Assembly: GCF_047495875.1 (NCBI RefSeq)
Contig: NC_092458.1
Location: 5,043,939-5,107,938, forward strand
Direction of reading: 5' to 3'
Source: Pithys albifrons albifrons
Lineage: Eukaryota > Chordata > Aves > Passeriformes > Thamnophilidae
Length of the DNA stretch: 64,000 bases
Positions within the stretch are counted from its first letter, which is position 1; the number at the start of each line of letters is the position of its first letter. The notes below the pieces were generated by a model. It saw only the letters and a program-made list of their open reading frames with translations. It ran no database searches and had not been told where the DNA came from. The position numbers were made by a program, and so were the translations under genes. This document shows positions 34,891-48,000 of the stretch, one piece after another.

Positions 34891-37479
34891 GAGCAGCAAC
34901 AGTTCAACAACTGTCAATGGTACTAAGGAATTACACTGCACTTTTTAAAAAGTGCCCTCCTAGAAGGTTAATTTTTCTGCATCAAAAAGGAAATGAAGAT
35001 TGATAGTTACAAGGCACGGCAGCAAGAGGATCTTGAAGTAGGAGATGAGGTGAAGGTATTCTTTTTCCCAAAAAGAATTAGAAAGGAAATAATAATTTTT
35101 ACCACTGAACTGTAAGATCAGAGCTGCTTGTAAAAGGAAGACTCTCATTCATATGTTTTATCTACCCAAATGCATGAACCTTCAGATATCCTGTGGAAAT
35201 TACACAAATGCTACAATAATCATACATGTGATGCCAATCACATTTTCTTTTTTCACATTTCTTGTGAGTTTCATACCCAGTATGATGGGATTTTTTAGTT
35301 CTTGTGTTACACATAAGCATCACTTCAAATCCTGTAATATTCTTTCTGGCTGACATTTGAAGGCAATGTGATTAAAGATCTGATATTATTCGGGTCTTCA
35401 TCTGAATCCAGCCTTCAGTGTGTTAAGTAATCGAGCCCTTATTTTTGTGGCATTCTGAGTCTGCTCATTGTAGGTGGGTGGCCACTTGACAGAGCTGGCC
35501 AACAAAGCAAAAATATTCTATGAATAATCATTCGCATGTATGAACAAATGCACTTTCACTGTGTTACCAGTTATCTGGTTCCCTCCCCAAAAGCCTGTAC
35601 ACACCTTAGGAAGACAAAACCAGGCTGAATCAGATCTCTGATATATCTGTGGCAAAGGCTAAAACCAGAATGAAGCTAAAGTCCATATTACATTTAAAAA
35701 CCTCAAGATATAGCCCCTTGGTACTCTGCCAGGGTAATGTTTTCAAAAAGGCTTCAAAGTAGATTTTTAAAATTAAACTTTCAGATTCATGCATCTAGGA
35801 GAATTAAATCCTGCAGAAGACTTTTTCATAGTGCTTGTTGAAAAAGACTACAAGAAACCATCTAAATGCCATCTTATAATCCATCTCTAAGTAGTTTAAT
35901 GACAACACTTCCTGTCCAAGTCACCAGGATTCAAAGCTTAAGTACCTCTGAGTATCCTGACATTATATCCTGTAGAGTTACTGAGATACAAGCTCCTAAA
36001 TCAGTTGTGTGAGTTTTGAATATTTTGATGATCTGTAAAATTAGACAAACCATGCAACGTTATCCCTTTTCTTTAGCCACAGGGGAAAAATATTACAACA
36101 ATGAAGAAGAAACCTTGTGCTGTATTCCTTAATCTCTTTTGCTGTTGTGATCACTTGACATAAGTATTGACTGCAGCTCATTCTCCCTCGGGAGCTGAAC
36201 GTGCAGTGGCACACTGCAGCTGGCTTCCCACCAGATGTGTACCTGGAGCTAATATGGGTCCATAAAACAGGTAACCCACACCTTGCCACCACACTGTGCC
36301 CCAGAAGAGGTGTAATAAGTGAGCTTGCAGATACACATGTGGAGCCACTGAGCAGATGTCAGATACTTAATTCATTAATTGATCATTGCCCTTCCCAATT
36401 TTTTGAGACTCTGGCCTTGGCTAAGCAATGACATGCTCTGACAGGGTGGAAATGACTCCAAATACATGTTTCTGCCAAACATCTTAATTTTTCAAGAATA
36501 CTCCAGCATGTGTTCTACCCACGTGTATCCCACACTGGTCATGAAAAGGAGCAGCAAAAGAACTTAAAAAAAAGCCAAAACAAAACAAAAAACCAAAATC
36601 ACTTTAGAGAGAACCATACTTGGGAGAATCATCCTAATTCACCCCACAAGCAAAAAGCAATTAGAATAAAATGACAACAGCTTCTTCTTTTTCCTAAGTG
36701 ACCCCTTCTAATCAGAACAAACAACAAAGAGAGAGAAATAAACCTAAATAATTGAATAAAAAATTGCCACAAAGCAAGGCAAAGCTTCTAAGAGCACCAA
36801 AACCAAGGAGCTTTCCATATATTACACATCAATTACATGGTGTTTGAATTAATAATGTAGTCTTTCAATTGAAAGAGCCTTCTTCATTCTCATGACTTAT
36901 GAAGAGCAGCAGAGCCCTGAAAATGAATTAGAGTTTTGGTGTTCACTTTGGGACCACAGGCTGATCCATTAATATGGACTACATTATTCCTGCAGGTTTT
37001 TTAAACAAGTAAGAAACAGATGTCTACATCACAAAGAGCTCAGCAAGCAGGGTATCACACATATGAACCAACCAGGGAACCTTATTTCAGGCAACTGGAG
37101 ATTGTGTGACAGCTGCATCTATCACTGTGGTTCCTAAGCAGAAGGTAGCACATAAACAGTAGGAGAAACACTGCGACAGAAACACAGCTTTGATCATTAA
37201 TCTTATCATCCTTCTTAAGGTATAGATTGAATGCAGATAGTTAGGGGGTTAAATTCTCCCTTGAAACAGAATGCCAAGGAAACAGCTGGCTTTGACTGAT
37301 ACACTACCTGCTGCACTGCTAGGATTCATCTCTTATGATTTGTAAAGTCTCTGACTGCTATATTTCATGGTTCCTTCCTTCCTGATCACATTTTACATCC
37401 TAAATCTGAATTTTTTGCAAAGCCCATGTATACTACTAGCATCTTTATTATTTCCAAAGGAACCCTTGTCCCATTCCAA
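34891..37479. other. Unique sequence, no gene seen
   Basis: AT-rich with no recognised element. Opposite-strand frames at 35153-35353 and 35162-35356, and at 36041-36292 and 36201-36431, overlap and are not convincing. Confidence 0.55.
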
Positions 37480-39074
37480 GAGGATATAGTCTTCAATGGC
37501 AACCTCTCTTCCCACACCTCTTGTGTGGATGGACAGCAGGTCCCTTCCACTGTAAGTAAAGATCAAGTTTGTGACCACCTGAGAAACCTGGATGTACATA
37601 AGTCTATGGGACCTGATGAGATACATTCCAGAATTCTGAGGTAATTCGTTTATGTAGCTGCAAAGTCACTCTGCATAATATTTAAAAATTTATGACAGTC
37701 AGGTAACGTCCCAGTTGACAGGCAAAAGGGTAGAAAGGAGGACCTTGGGAACTAGTGTGCATGGGAAGATCATGGAACAGATCTTACTTGAAGCTATGCT
37801 AAAGCACATGGAGGACTAGGAGGTGATTTGGAACAGCCAGCACAGCTTTAGCAAGGGCAGGTCCTGCCTGACCAACCTAGTGGCCTTCAATGATGGGAAG
37901 ACTACATCATGGACAAGGAAAGGACTATAGATGTCATTTTTCTGGACTTCTGTAAAACCTTTGACACAATCCCCCACAGCATCCTTCTCTATATCAGAGA
38001 GAGCTGGATTTAATGAGTGCACTGTTAAGTGGATAAGAAGGTTGTTGGATGATCACACCCAAAGGGTAGTGGTGAGTGGCTCAGAGTCCTGATGGACATC
38101 TGTGGTGTCCTTCAGGGGTCCATACTGGGACCAGCATTACTTCGTATCTTCATTAATGTCACAGACAAAGAGATCAAGTACACCCTCAGCAAGTTTGCAG
38201 ATAACAAGCTGAGTGGCACTGCTGACACACCTGAAGGACAGGATGCCATCCAGAGGGACCTGGACAAGCTCCAGAAGTAAGCTCTTTGCTGTCTCAAGAG
38301 GTTTAAGGAGATCAAGTGCAATGGGCTGCACCTGGATCAGGACAACTCTCCGTATCAATTCAGGCTGGGGGATAAACAGCCCTGGTCAGAAGGACTTGAG
38401 GATGCTGGTGGGTAAGAGGCTGGACATGACCCAGCCCTGAGCACTTACAGCCCAGAAACCAACTGTGTCCTGGGCTACAGCAAAAGCAGTGTGGGCAGAG
38501 GGTCATGGCTAGGGATTCTGCCACTCTACTCTGCCCTGGTGAAACCTCACCTGGAGAACTGTGTTCACCTCTGGGATCTCCAGCACAGGAAGGACATTGG
38601 CCTGTTGAAGCAAGTCCAGAGGAGGCCACTAAGATGGTTGGAGGGATGGAGCACCTCTCCTATGAGGAAAGGCTGAGAGAACTAGGATTGTTCAGGCTTG
38701 AAAAGAGAAGGCTTCGGGGTGACCTAATTGTGCCACTCCAGTATCTGAAGGAAGCCAACAAGAAAAACAGAGAGAAACTATTTACAAGGACATGTAGTGA
38801 CAGGAGAAGGGGGGATGGCTTCAAACTGAGAGTAGGTTTAGATTAGATGTTAGGAAGAAATTCTTTACTCAGCAGGTGGTAAGGCTCTGGAACAGGTCAC
38901 CCAGAGAAGGTGTGGATGTCCCATCACTGGCAGTGTTCAAGGTCAGGTTGGACAAAGCTTTGTGCAGTCTGGTTTAATTAAAGGTGTCCCTGCCCATGGC
39001 AGAGGGGTTGAAACCAGATGATTTTTAAGGTCTCTTCCAACACAAACCATTCTATAATCTTATAATTCTATGAT
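37480..39074 (+). mobile_element. CR1 LINE, 5'-truncated, inactive ORF2
   Basis: This is the longest CR1 here. Reading the plus strand in order: a DQV-x-DHLRNL-x-x-HKSMGPDEIH block (37560-37620), the first reverse-transcriptase motif; GNxxxP-like and KIMEQI sequences (about 37740-37790); a DFCKTFDTIPH block (37940-37980); [13 protein letters not shown] (38100-38140); the active-site region FADN (about 38195); then [14 protein letters not shown], a [23 protein letters not shown] block (38660-38730), and the ORF2 tail. The 3'-UTR ends CCATTCTATAATCTTATAATTCTATGAT at 39074. Frames shift repeatedly and there are internal stops. The catalytic FADD has become FADN through a 3-bp loss, so no enzyme could be made. 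The N-terminal endonuclease is missing, a normal 5' truncation. Confidence 0.93.
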
Positions 39075-42000
39075 ATTGTGGAGATTCAGAGACTTCATTT
39101 AAATGTACTGATCAAGGAACATGGGTTATTGAGGTGAGAACTATCATGTTAGCAATATAATAGGAGTAAAAATGTCCATGCTTCTGATGTAGAAATTAAA
39201 GGATTATTATTTGATGATGCTTAAATAAGGATTACAGCTGACATGAATCAGAAAACCTATTAAGTCACTAATGAAGGGAGAGTTTATTTCATTAGAAATG
39301 TACAGTAGGTCAGGAAAATTCATTATTTTAGTGGTGCACTAGGGCAATTTCATTGCACAGGTCCATATTGCAGGGGCTAGAAAACTGGATCCTGCAACTA
39401 GACATTACATGTCACCTTATGGATGATATAACATTCATATAGAATTAGAGTCAAAATGGGAAAATCTCTATTTCCACAGCTTGAAGGAATATAATTGGTA
39501 AAGAGTCTGTCTGCTTTTACAGCTCCCCTGCAGAGCCTCTGCAGGGTACAGCCCAAATGAGTGGCAGGATAGGGAGCACTCATGGGATGATAGGAAGAGC
39601 TGCTTCTGCAGTATCCCTGAGCTATGTTTCTTCGGGCTCTTAAGCTGGTCTCCTATTTCTGAGCTTCAAAATGCCATCTGACAAGACAACTATTGGAAAC
39701 AAAAGTGCATTTCTTGTCTTTAATTGGCAAAAAGTTATCACAGGATTTGAATCTGATTTGCTGTACTTAACTGTACCTACCATCAAGGCTAGACAACAGT
39801 CTCAGCCATGCTGTCATTTGCCCCAGCTAAATACTGCCATACCTGATACTGTAAAATAGCAACTGTTGATACTGCTGCTGGATGACTTCACTGATGAATC
39901 ACTTAGAAAAAAGGCAGGGAGGGGAAGAGAGACAAGATGCAAAATCGTGTTGAAACCACACAGAGGTTGAAGTTACTCTTCAAAAGAAAAATTAATATTT
40001 CCCTCCTCCTTTGTCAAACATGCACTCTGACTAGCTATTGCTGAAAAACAGTTGTTTTTAAATTAGAAACATGTTCATCTATCTCTTGCACTTCTACACA
40101 TTACACTAACCACAAAATACATTTAGCAAGGTGCTTTGGGAACCGACAGGAAAACCAAAAGTCTCCCATAAATTCACAACTGCTCTCCCAGTTACTCTTC
40201 GATTTAAAATCATGCTTTAAAGAGGGGGGGTAGGGGAGGGGGAACCCTGTATATTATAAAATGAGGCTGCTGAATATCAGTGGGCAGGCAAGAGGAATGA
40301 AATAATTTACAGACAGCTGCAAGCAATATATATTTTTCTCACTGCAGAACTATTGCTGAAACATAGGAAAGGCAATATAGGTATAAGAAAATCAAATCAC
40401 TAGTAATTGCATGTGTTGCAAGTGAGTGATCTTTTACCTTTCTAGTAGGCACAAAGAAGATTTCTGGGAAATCTGGAAAATCTGATCTGACACCTTTCAA
40501 AAGATGCTGGTAAAGGCTTCTGAGGAGTAGCTAGGTATTCTCACCTCCTCCTACTGATCTCCTCATCTTAGCAGTTCCTAACCATAGTAAAATAATAGCA
40601 AGAGCTCAGGACTGATGCTCAGAGAGTGTCCAGAAAGTGACTGCAGTGAAAACATTGTACTGGTTCTACAGCATAATATGCATGGCAGAGAGCACCAGGC
40701 TAAATGCAAAAACTCTGGTTCCTGCCACAAAAGCCTTGCCTGATGCATGGCCATTGTACATCATAACAACCCCTCAGTGCAGCCCCATGTGGCAATGTTC
40801 ACAACATGCATGAAGGTAAAGTGATCAAACTTGTTTGTCTAAACTATCATCACATGCTCTATTCAGCTGGATACATACAGTGCTATGTTCATTGGTAGCA
40901 TCAATGTAACAGCACATGAGAGCATCATCATTTTTTACAGTCCTTTTCTTTGGAAAAGTACCATCACCTTCCATGGAACCAAAAGCTTTGTAATAACCAG
41001 TGTTCCCAGCTGTCGTTAAGGTGTTTCAGCAAGTTCCTGATGAGCCATGAAATGTTATCAAAAGATGGAAGTCATATTAATGGAACTGCTTAGGTTTGTG
41101 GTGAAAAATTAGATAACCTAATTTGTACTTCAATTTTCAAGGCACCTATTTGTTAGCTAAGTAACTTACCACCATTTTTCATCATTTAAGTCCTTTTCCT
41201 CTCAAAAGATTTAATTAGTTTCCTTCACTGTCTCACAAGCAATTTTCTTGAACTGTTTCAGGTGGTCCCAACAAATCCCCAAGAAATGTTCCTGTGAACA
41301 CAGAGTAGAAATCAACAACTTCCATGCCTGTTCAGTAAAAGAATGCAGCATTTTCTCATAGCTGCAAACAAGATGGGATTTAAGCCACAAATGCTTCCCA
41401 GTCAAGCATGAAAACAACACTGGTACCCTGCTGGTAAGCAGCCATGCAGCCTGAGATTGACCAGTGGCAGAACACATCCAGGTGTAGACCTTTTAAAAAC
41501 GATTTGCCCCCAAGAAATCACATAAATAATCTAATGTGGAACGAAATCATGCATTTCACCTCTCATAATAAGCACACAGCATGATGTGTGAGAACAGCTT
41601 TCAAGATGAACTCAGTTCAATAAGTTCTCATTTATTTGTCTGTGCTTTTTTCTTCTGTTATACATTATCAAGTTTTACTAAACTGCCTTATGAATATGTC
41701 ATTGATCTCAAGTCTACTCCTACTCACTTTCACAGAGGTCAGGCTAAACCTGTCATTAAATTTGGTAGGGATAGGTTTGGGTCCAAAATAAGTAACCGTT
41801 CCTTACTTTCCTTGTTTGCTATCTTTATTTCACCTTGATCTAACCTTAATTACACAGTAACTTAATATTATCCTTCCTATTCACACAACCAAGTAATTGC
41901 CCTCTTTCTGTCATCTCTGCTATTTTTAACATACCCTTTGTTGTTTTTTGAATACTAATACAAACATTGATACCAATCACTGAGTATGCAAACAGGCTAC

Positions 42001-45000
42001 TGGGCTTGCACTTAACAGCTACTAGAGGAGTACAATGACTGGGACTTGAGGGACAAAGTGTCATTTCCTACAACTTTACATGGTGCCCAGCACATGGTGT
42101 GATGAATATTACCTCTACCTAAAGGGATCTTTTTTCAAAATTCTCATTATTTCACTCTTCAAGCATCTCCTATCATTTCCTATTTGTGTGACCTAAGGAA
42201 GTTACTGCTTTCTCGATTTAAGACATTACAAGCTGGGAAGTGTGGGAATGTTTCTTTTGACTTCAGAGCAAGAATCATTTATGTCCCATCTATGTCTTTT
42301 ATTTCCACTGGAAGAGCATGTGGGTACACAAATTAAGTGAAGGGTCAAAGTGAAACTAACTCTATAACCCAGCTGCCAGGTAGCTCTGGGTTATGGCCTC
42401 TTCCATTAGGTCTCCTTTATATTTATCCATGGCACTCACCAAACATAATGCTTATGCATGTTGACTCTTTTGGATCTCATCCTCTGTGCCTTGGCAGATA
42501 GAGAAAGCTTAGGCAAATACATATTAGTTGCATATATTACATTAGGACAGATAGGATAAGTCTGCTCAATGATCCCTAAAGCTCATTCTCTGAGGATTGC
42601 TGGAGTGACATGCTTAATGAGAACAAGACATGCATGAAGCATTGCTTTCATCACATTCTTACTCAGCGTTCAGTGGATTTTTGACTGTTTCTCTGAGCTG
42701 GGCATGTAAAAGACAGTTGTTTTGGCATAGAGTACTAACGTGATTAAGCCCTTCATCTTGGGTAGTTTTAGTTCATATGGCAGGGAAAATTTACAAAAGG
42801 ATAGAACTAGTACTCAGGCCAGCTTGAGACAAGCACACCTGAATTGCAGGTGCAACCTGTGGGGGCTTGTCCAGACTCCACAAGAAGTAAGTGAGTGTTG
42901 AGCCATTGAGATACATGCTGTCTTCCTAACTGCCAGATTCTGAGTCTTGCTACAAATTAAATGAAAGTGAATGGCAACTAACTATAAATTGCAACTTGGA
43001 GTGGTCATTATGGCTGGCATCATGCCTGATGTAGAGCAAAGGATTTTGGTAGAGGCTGTAAAAACTCCTCTGGGAAGGTTCAAGCACTGTACTGCCATCA
43101 ACACCGTTTATGGGCTATGTTAGCACTCTGCTCATGAGCATCATTCTCCACAGAAATTTTTGGAAGTGGAAAAGTGGAAAGATGTTCATAAAATAACAAT
43201 ATTTTTGACACACTGTTCAGTAGGATCAGAAAGCAATCTGCAGAGGTCTGTCTGCTGACAAGGAATGCTGTTTAAAAATCACAGTAATTGTCAAAATTCC
43301 TCCTTCTACCATCCAGGATACAAGGCCAGTTTGCAAAAAGACCTTTAACAGTCATCAATCACCCAAGACATCTGACAGTCACATCAGCTATACAGCCTGG
43401 GCAAGCATTCTATGTACTCAGAGGCAGCTTGATGGTTCAAGCTTCAGTAACATAAAGGTAGTTAGAAAGGCCACAGATCTGTGCGAGAGAGGTAAAGGTT
43501 TCCCTACACATCAGGTAGCAGCTCTACCTTCTGCTTTTTCATTCTTCACCCTTTCAGTCTTCTAATCCATCAGAACTCAGTCGCAGCTTTGTCTCAATAA
43601 AGGTGCTCGTCACGTGTCCATGTAAAAGACAATGTCTCCGGAAAAGTTGTTGTCCCCAGTGTACTGCATGTGATACAGCAAGACCTAGGGGAGTCTTAAG
43701 CTGTTTCTGATGCTCCCTGCATGGATGTGCCACAAACATCACATTCCTTCCTCAGTCAGTGCAGAGGCTGTGTTGTGAGACCAATTTGAGCTAGACAAAA
43801 ATAAAATGTTTCCATGACAGGTACCTCAACTTGGAGGTTCAGTGTCACATCCCACATTTGTTAATCTTCACAGTGACTTGCTGGTTTTTGTTTTCTTTCT
43901 CAGTTAAAACCATTCTTTTTCTTTCAAATTGTAAAAACATATTTTGCCTAATGAAATCCCCATTTGTTATATAAGACATTACACAGAAAAGGAGTATGTT
44001 AAGGGAATAAAGCTATTCCTGCATGTGAGATCACTTCACTTAAGCTAGAGAACTCATGGGAACCACCTATCCAACTCTTTTCCTTTTTTTTAATTGTTTT
44101 ACTGCTTTCCTTTGAAATATTACTGCAATTACTCATGCAGCAATAATTTCTTGAGTGAACATGCTCTTAATAACTTTTCCTCTCTCTGTGACTCCTCCCA
44201 TATAACCAGCACAGGACAAAGGTTTCCTGTAGTGCACAAGCAGGGAATGCCCCAGATCTCCTGCGGCATTTCTGAATGCAGCTTAAAATGTGCATAAAGC
44301 CTCTTAATAAATTCTCTTTAAATATCTTTTGAAAAGGACCTTGTATGCAAGATAGAAGCAAATGTATCATCACACACTGAGCCCAGAAAAGTTGATGTCA
44401 ATGACTTACAGGTTTCGGAAAAAGTCCATTTCTCCTTCCCTTCTTTTATTAATGTTTCCTCCAAGACATCTGTACAAAGCTCATTCTTTCTATATGTCTT
44501 CTTGCAGTCATGGGAACAGTTTTTCTCAGTCCCCTCCCAGTTCCTGATGTATGAGTGTCTGACAGGGTTCTCAACACACCTGCTCCAATAAAGAAAAATT
44601 ATTTCTTCACAGGGTGAGATTTGTTCTTAGCTATTTCAGGTTAGAGATGCAGCTAAGCCTTGTATAACACTTGGAAATAAAGCAATTTTTAAAAGGGGGA
44701 GGGAGGGGGGGAAAGAAAGCTGTACCTTCACACTTTGAGGAGGATACCTTCATCTCATTCTAGGTCAGTACTCTGACCTGGACATACATCTCCACCTTTC
44801 ATTTCTCCTTTGCCTTAGCAATGTGATCAATATATTACAGCATTATTTTTCATCCTCCCTCTACTTACAAGGTTGTCTTTTGTCTGAAAGGTCACCAGTA
44901 TTTACTAGTAGTTATCTCAAAGCAATAGTAAAGCCACAGCACTGTTTTTCTTATGGTGCAAAATTCTCATTCTAAGGTGCAATGCCTAAAACTCATTTGA

Positions 45001-48000
45001 CAATACACTGTGCCCTCATGATATTTTCTGATGTTACTGTGTGGCAGGAAAGTCTAACCTGCTGTAGATAGAAATATGCATAAATATAAGTGCACATATA
45101 CTTGCTTTCAAATAAATTTATCACATATTACTTTTTTTTCTAAAATACAACAGTCTTTAGGTCTACTCCTCTCTTGCCAGTAACAAAGTAAGCACAATTC
45201 AATTCATTTTTCACAAGCAGAAATTTCAAGCTCTGCTTTCTGGCACACATCTGCCACTGTAGCTACCACAGACATTGCTGCTAAAAAGGGACAGGGCTTG
45301 CCCATGACACAGGCTGTTGGGAAGGGCAAGAACAGAGCTTTTTGACTCACATCATTTCTCCACAGCTGAAAGGCCAGTTGGGCTTATTAAGACAACTAAG
45401 TCTCCTAGTGAAAGGCACTTGAAAAATTTTTATACCTGCCTGGTTTCTAAAGAGTTTGGCCAGCTTTATTCTAGTACACTAGTTTTACTCTGGCATGAGC
45501 CAATGCTTTGTTATTGCATGCATGTGCAATACTAATGTATTGAAGGATGTGGTGGCCAGGTATCAAGCTCATGCAAAGATGCTTAGCCAGTATTTGCTTG
45601 TATCTGATATGTGATTATATCATGTGAAATCTCACAGTATCCAAAGAAAACAATTCAGACATTGACAGGGACAGAGACAGAGAAGGGACCAGGTGCACCA
45701 CTGAATTGTGGCTTCTACTATAATATGCACAGCCTGCTTAATTCAGAGGGATCTAACCAGCATTTTGGAATACCTACAGGGCCTTGTTCATACTTGTCCT
45801 TTACCTCTTCCAACTTGCAGAAAAATCTAAATTATTCCTGGGGTGCTATAATTTGTATCCAGAAAAGGGTATTTGTAACAGACACAGCTACTTAGCTGTT
45901 TACAAAGTAGAAACACTACTAGTTTTGTCTATATTCTGCACATTTCTTAGCTCCACCTTATTAGGCTCACAGAAGACTTCCCTTTTAGAGTATTTTGGCA
46001 TGACATTCTCACCCCACAGAGATTCATCACTGGTAAATTTATCATTAGCCTGGTATCAGTTTACAGCTGATTGGAAAAAAAAAAAGAGATGAACACTGCT
46101 ATCATTTCTAAGAAATGGCATAAAGTCAATAGTAATTTTTTATATACTCTGCTTTTATCAAATACTAAAAGCCACCAGCCTCTATATTACCAGGAGGATG
46201 CATATATTTAGAAGATTGCAGGACTTTCAGTGCAGCTTTATAGGCTGATATTTTGCAAACTTAACCTCTAAAGCTTTTGCACAGTTCTGTGCTTTATGAA
46301 CAGTTCAGGAAATGAAAAGACAAAGGATTGTCAGAAAGAATGAAATACATAGTACCTTCAGTTACCAGAATGAAACTTTCATCCCTTTTCTGCATACCAG
46401 CCCAATTTCTACAGCTGTATAGTAGTGACTACTAAGAATTTCAGAGAGCTTAACAGCAAGTTCACAGCTTTCCTTAAGTTCAAAAAGATAATTATTCATA
46501 ACATTAGAGTTGCTTTCAGAAAGCCTCACTCTTCAATCTTCATGAGTTATGCCCAAAACTCTGCGTTTCACAAGACTATTTTCTGTGAGGTAAAGTCAAA
46601 CTCCTAAGATTGCACATTAAAGTAAGAAAAGATAACTCCATGGTAACATTAGTGGAAACACATAAAACTACACAGTCCTTTAGAAAAGAAATAGCTTCCT
46701 GGAACCAATGCAAACATAAAGGTCTGCAAATCAGCTTGGCAACAGAGATACCAACTTTATGAATAAACATCTTGAGCTGTAATGATTCTTCAGTACTCTA
46801 TAGGCCAAGGCATCCTTCTAGTAATAGGAGTTCTATTTTTTTAATCTAAAAATATACAAAGTTTCAGAAGTATAATGAAAATATTTTGTAGAATTTTTTC
46901 ATGATGGAAATCCTGCTTTCTGTCTACCAAAAAAATATCAAATATCTTTTATGAAAACAGCTTTCTTCAGAAGAAATATCTGCTTTACCTTTTCATTTTT
47001 TTCCTTTCCCATCACTTTGTAGAGGGAGGATAATGCTTTATGATGTAGCTAGGAAAGTAGGTGCCTGCCTAGGTAGTTGACAGGAATTAATGGAATTGTG
47101 GAACAATCTGCAAAATCTCAAGAACTTATACAATGTTCTGCGCATTTATATTGATTAGAAATAGCAATAACTGATACTAGTAATGTGGTTTGGTAGAACA
47201 TGACACAGAAGCTTCTCCTCTGTGATGCTGACTACAGCACTGCAAGAAGTATTTTACTGGCTCCAGTCCATCTCATTTCATTTTGCCTGCAAGTACATCA
47301 AAATGTAACCACCTAGTCTGAGAGAAAGGAAGAAGAAGATAATTCAGCCTTATGGAAATAAGCTCCTGCTTTTTTTTATTCTGTGGAGTGAGTTCCAACA
47401 AGATCTCCAGAGGCAAAGCTGTCATATGTCTGCATCACTCCTCCAGCACAGGGAACTAGGGAAACATACTGCATACCTGCTTGGAATCCAGCCCTCTTCC
47501 AAGGTATGACAACTTGTTGAGTAGCACTGTAGGGCAGAGACAGATGGCAGCCATGCAGCCACTCAACATACCTTTGCACAATTCAGGCAAGAGGGGTGCT
47601 ACCTATTTCATAGGCCTTTTCTCAGGTTGTAAAGGTTTGATGCCATTCTACCCTCTGAGAAAGGCATCCAAGCCAGTAATCTGTGTCCAGCTTTTATGAA
47701 AGTTGGATCCAGGAATGCAAATGCTATGGGTCAGAAGCTGAACAGATCAAATGGAGTTTGACCTTCCCCTGTGACAGTCAGAAAGAGAAACAGAACCCAT
47801 TCTGTGAAGAGTGCAGGCATTTTATAAGTAGAGCAGCATCAGTATAAGAGGCGTTTAAGTAACTGAAAGAGCTCCTCTAGGAGCTTTTCTTCTGCCCAGC
47901 TGAATGTCCTAATCCCCAAAGTAAAGATAAGCTGGCTATTCCTTTCAAGTCCCATGGTCTTTGGTCTTTTCAGCCCACAGTAACCGTGTTAACAGAAGGC

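Noticed and set aside
44586..44591. AATAAA followed by a T-rich segment as a gene 3' end
   Set aside because: Single AATAAA motifs are common by chance in AT-rich DNA, and no exon precedes it.
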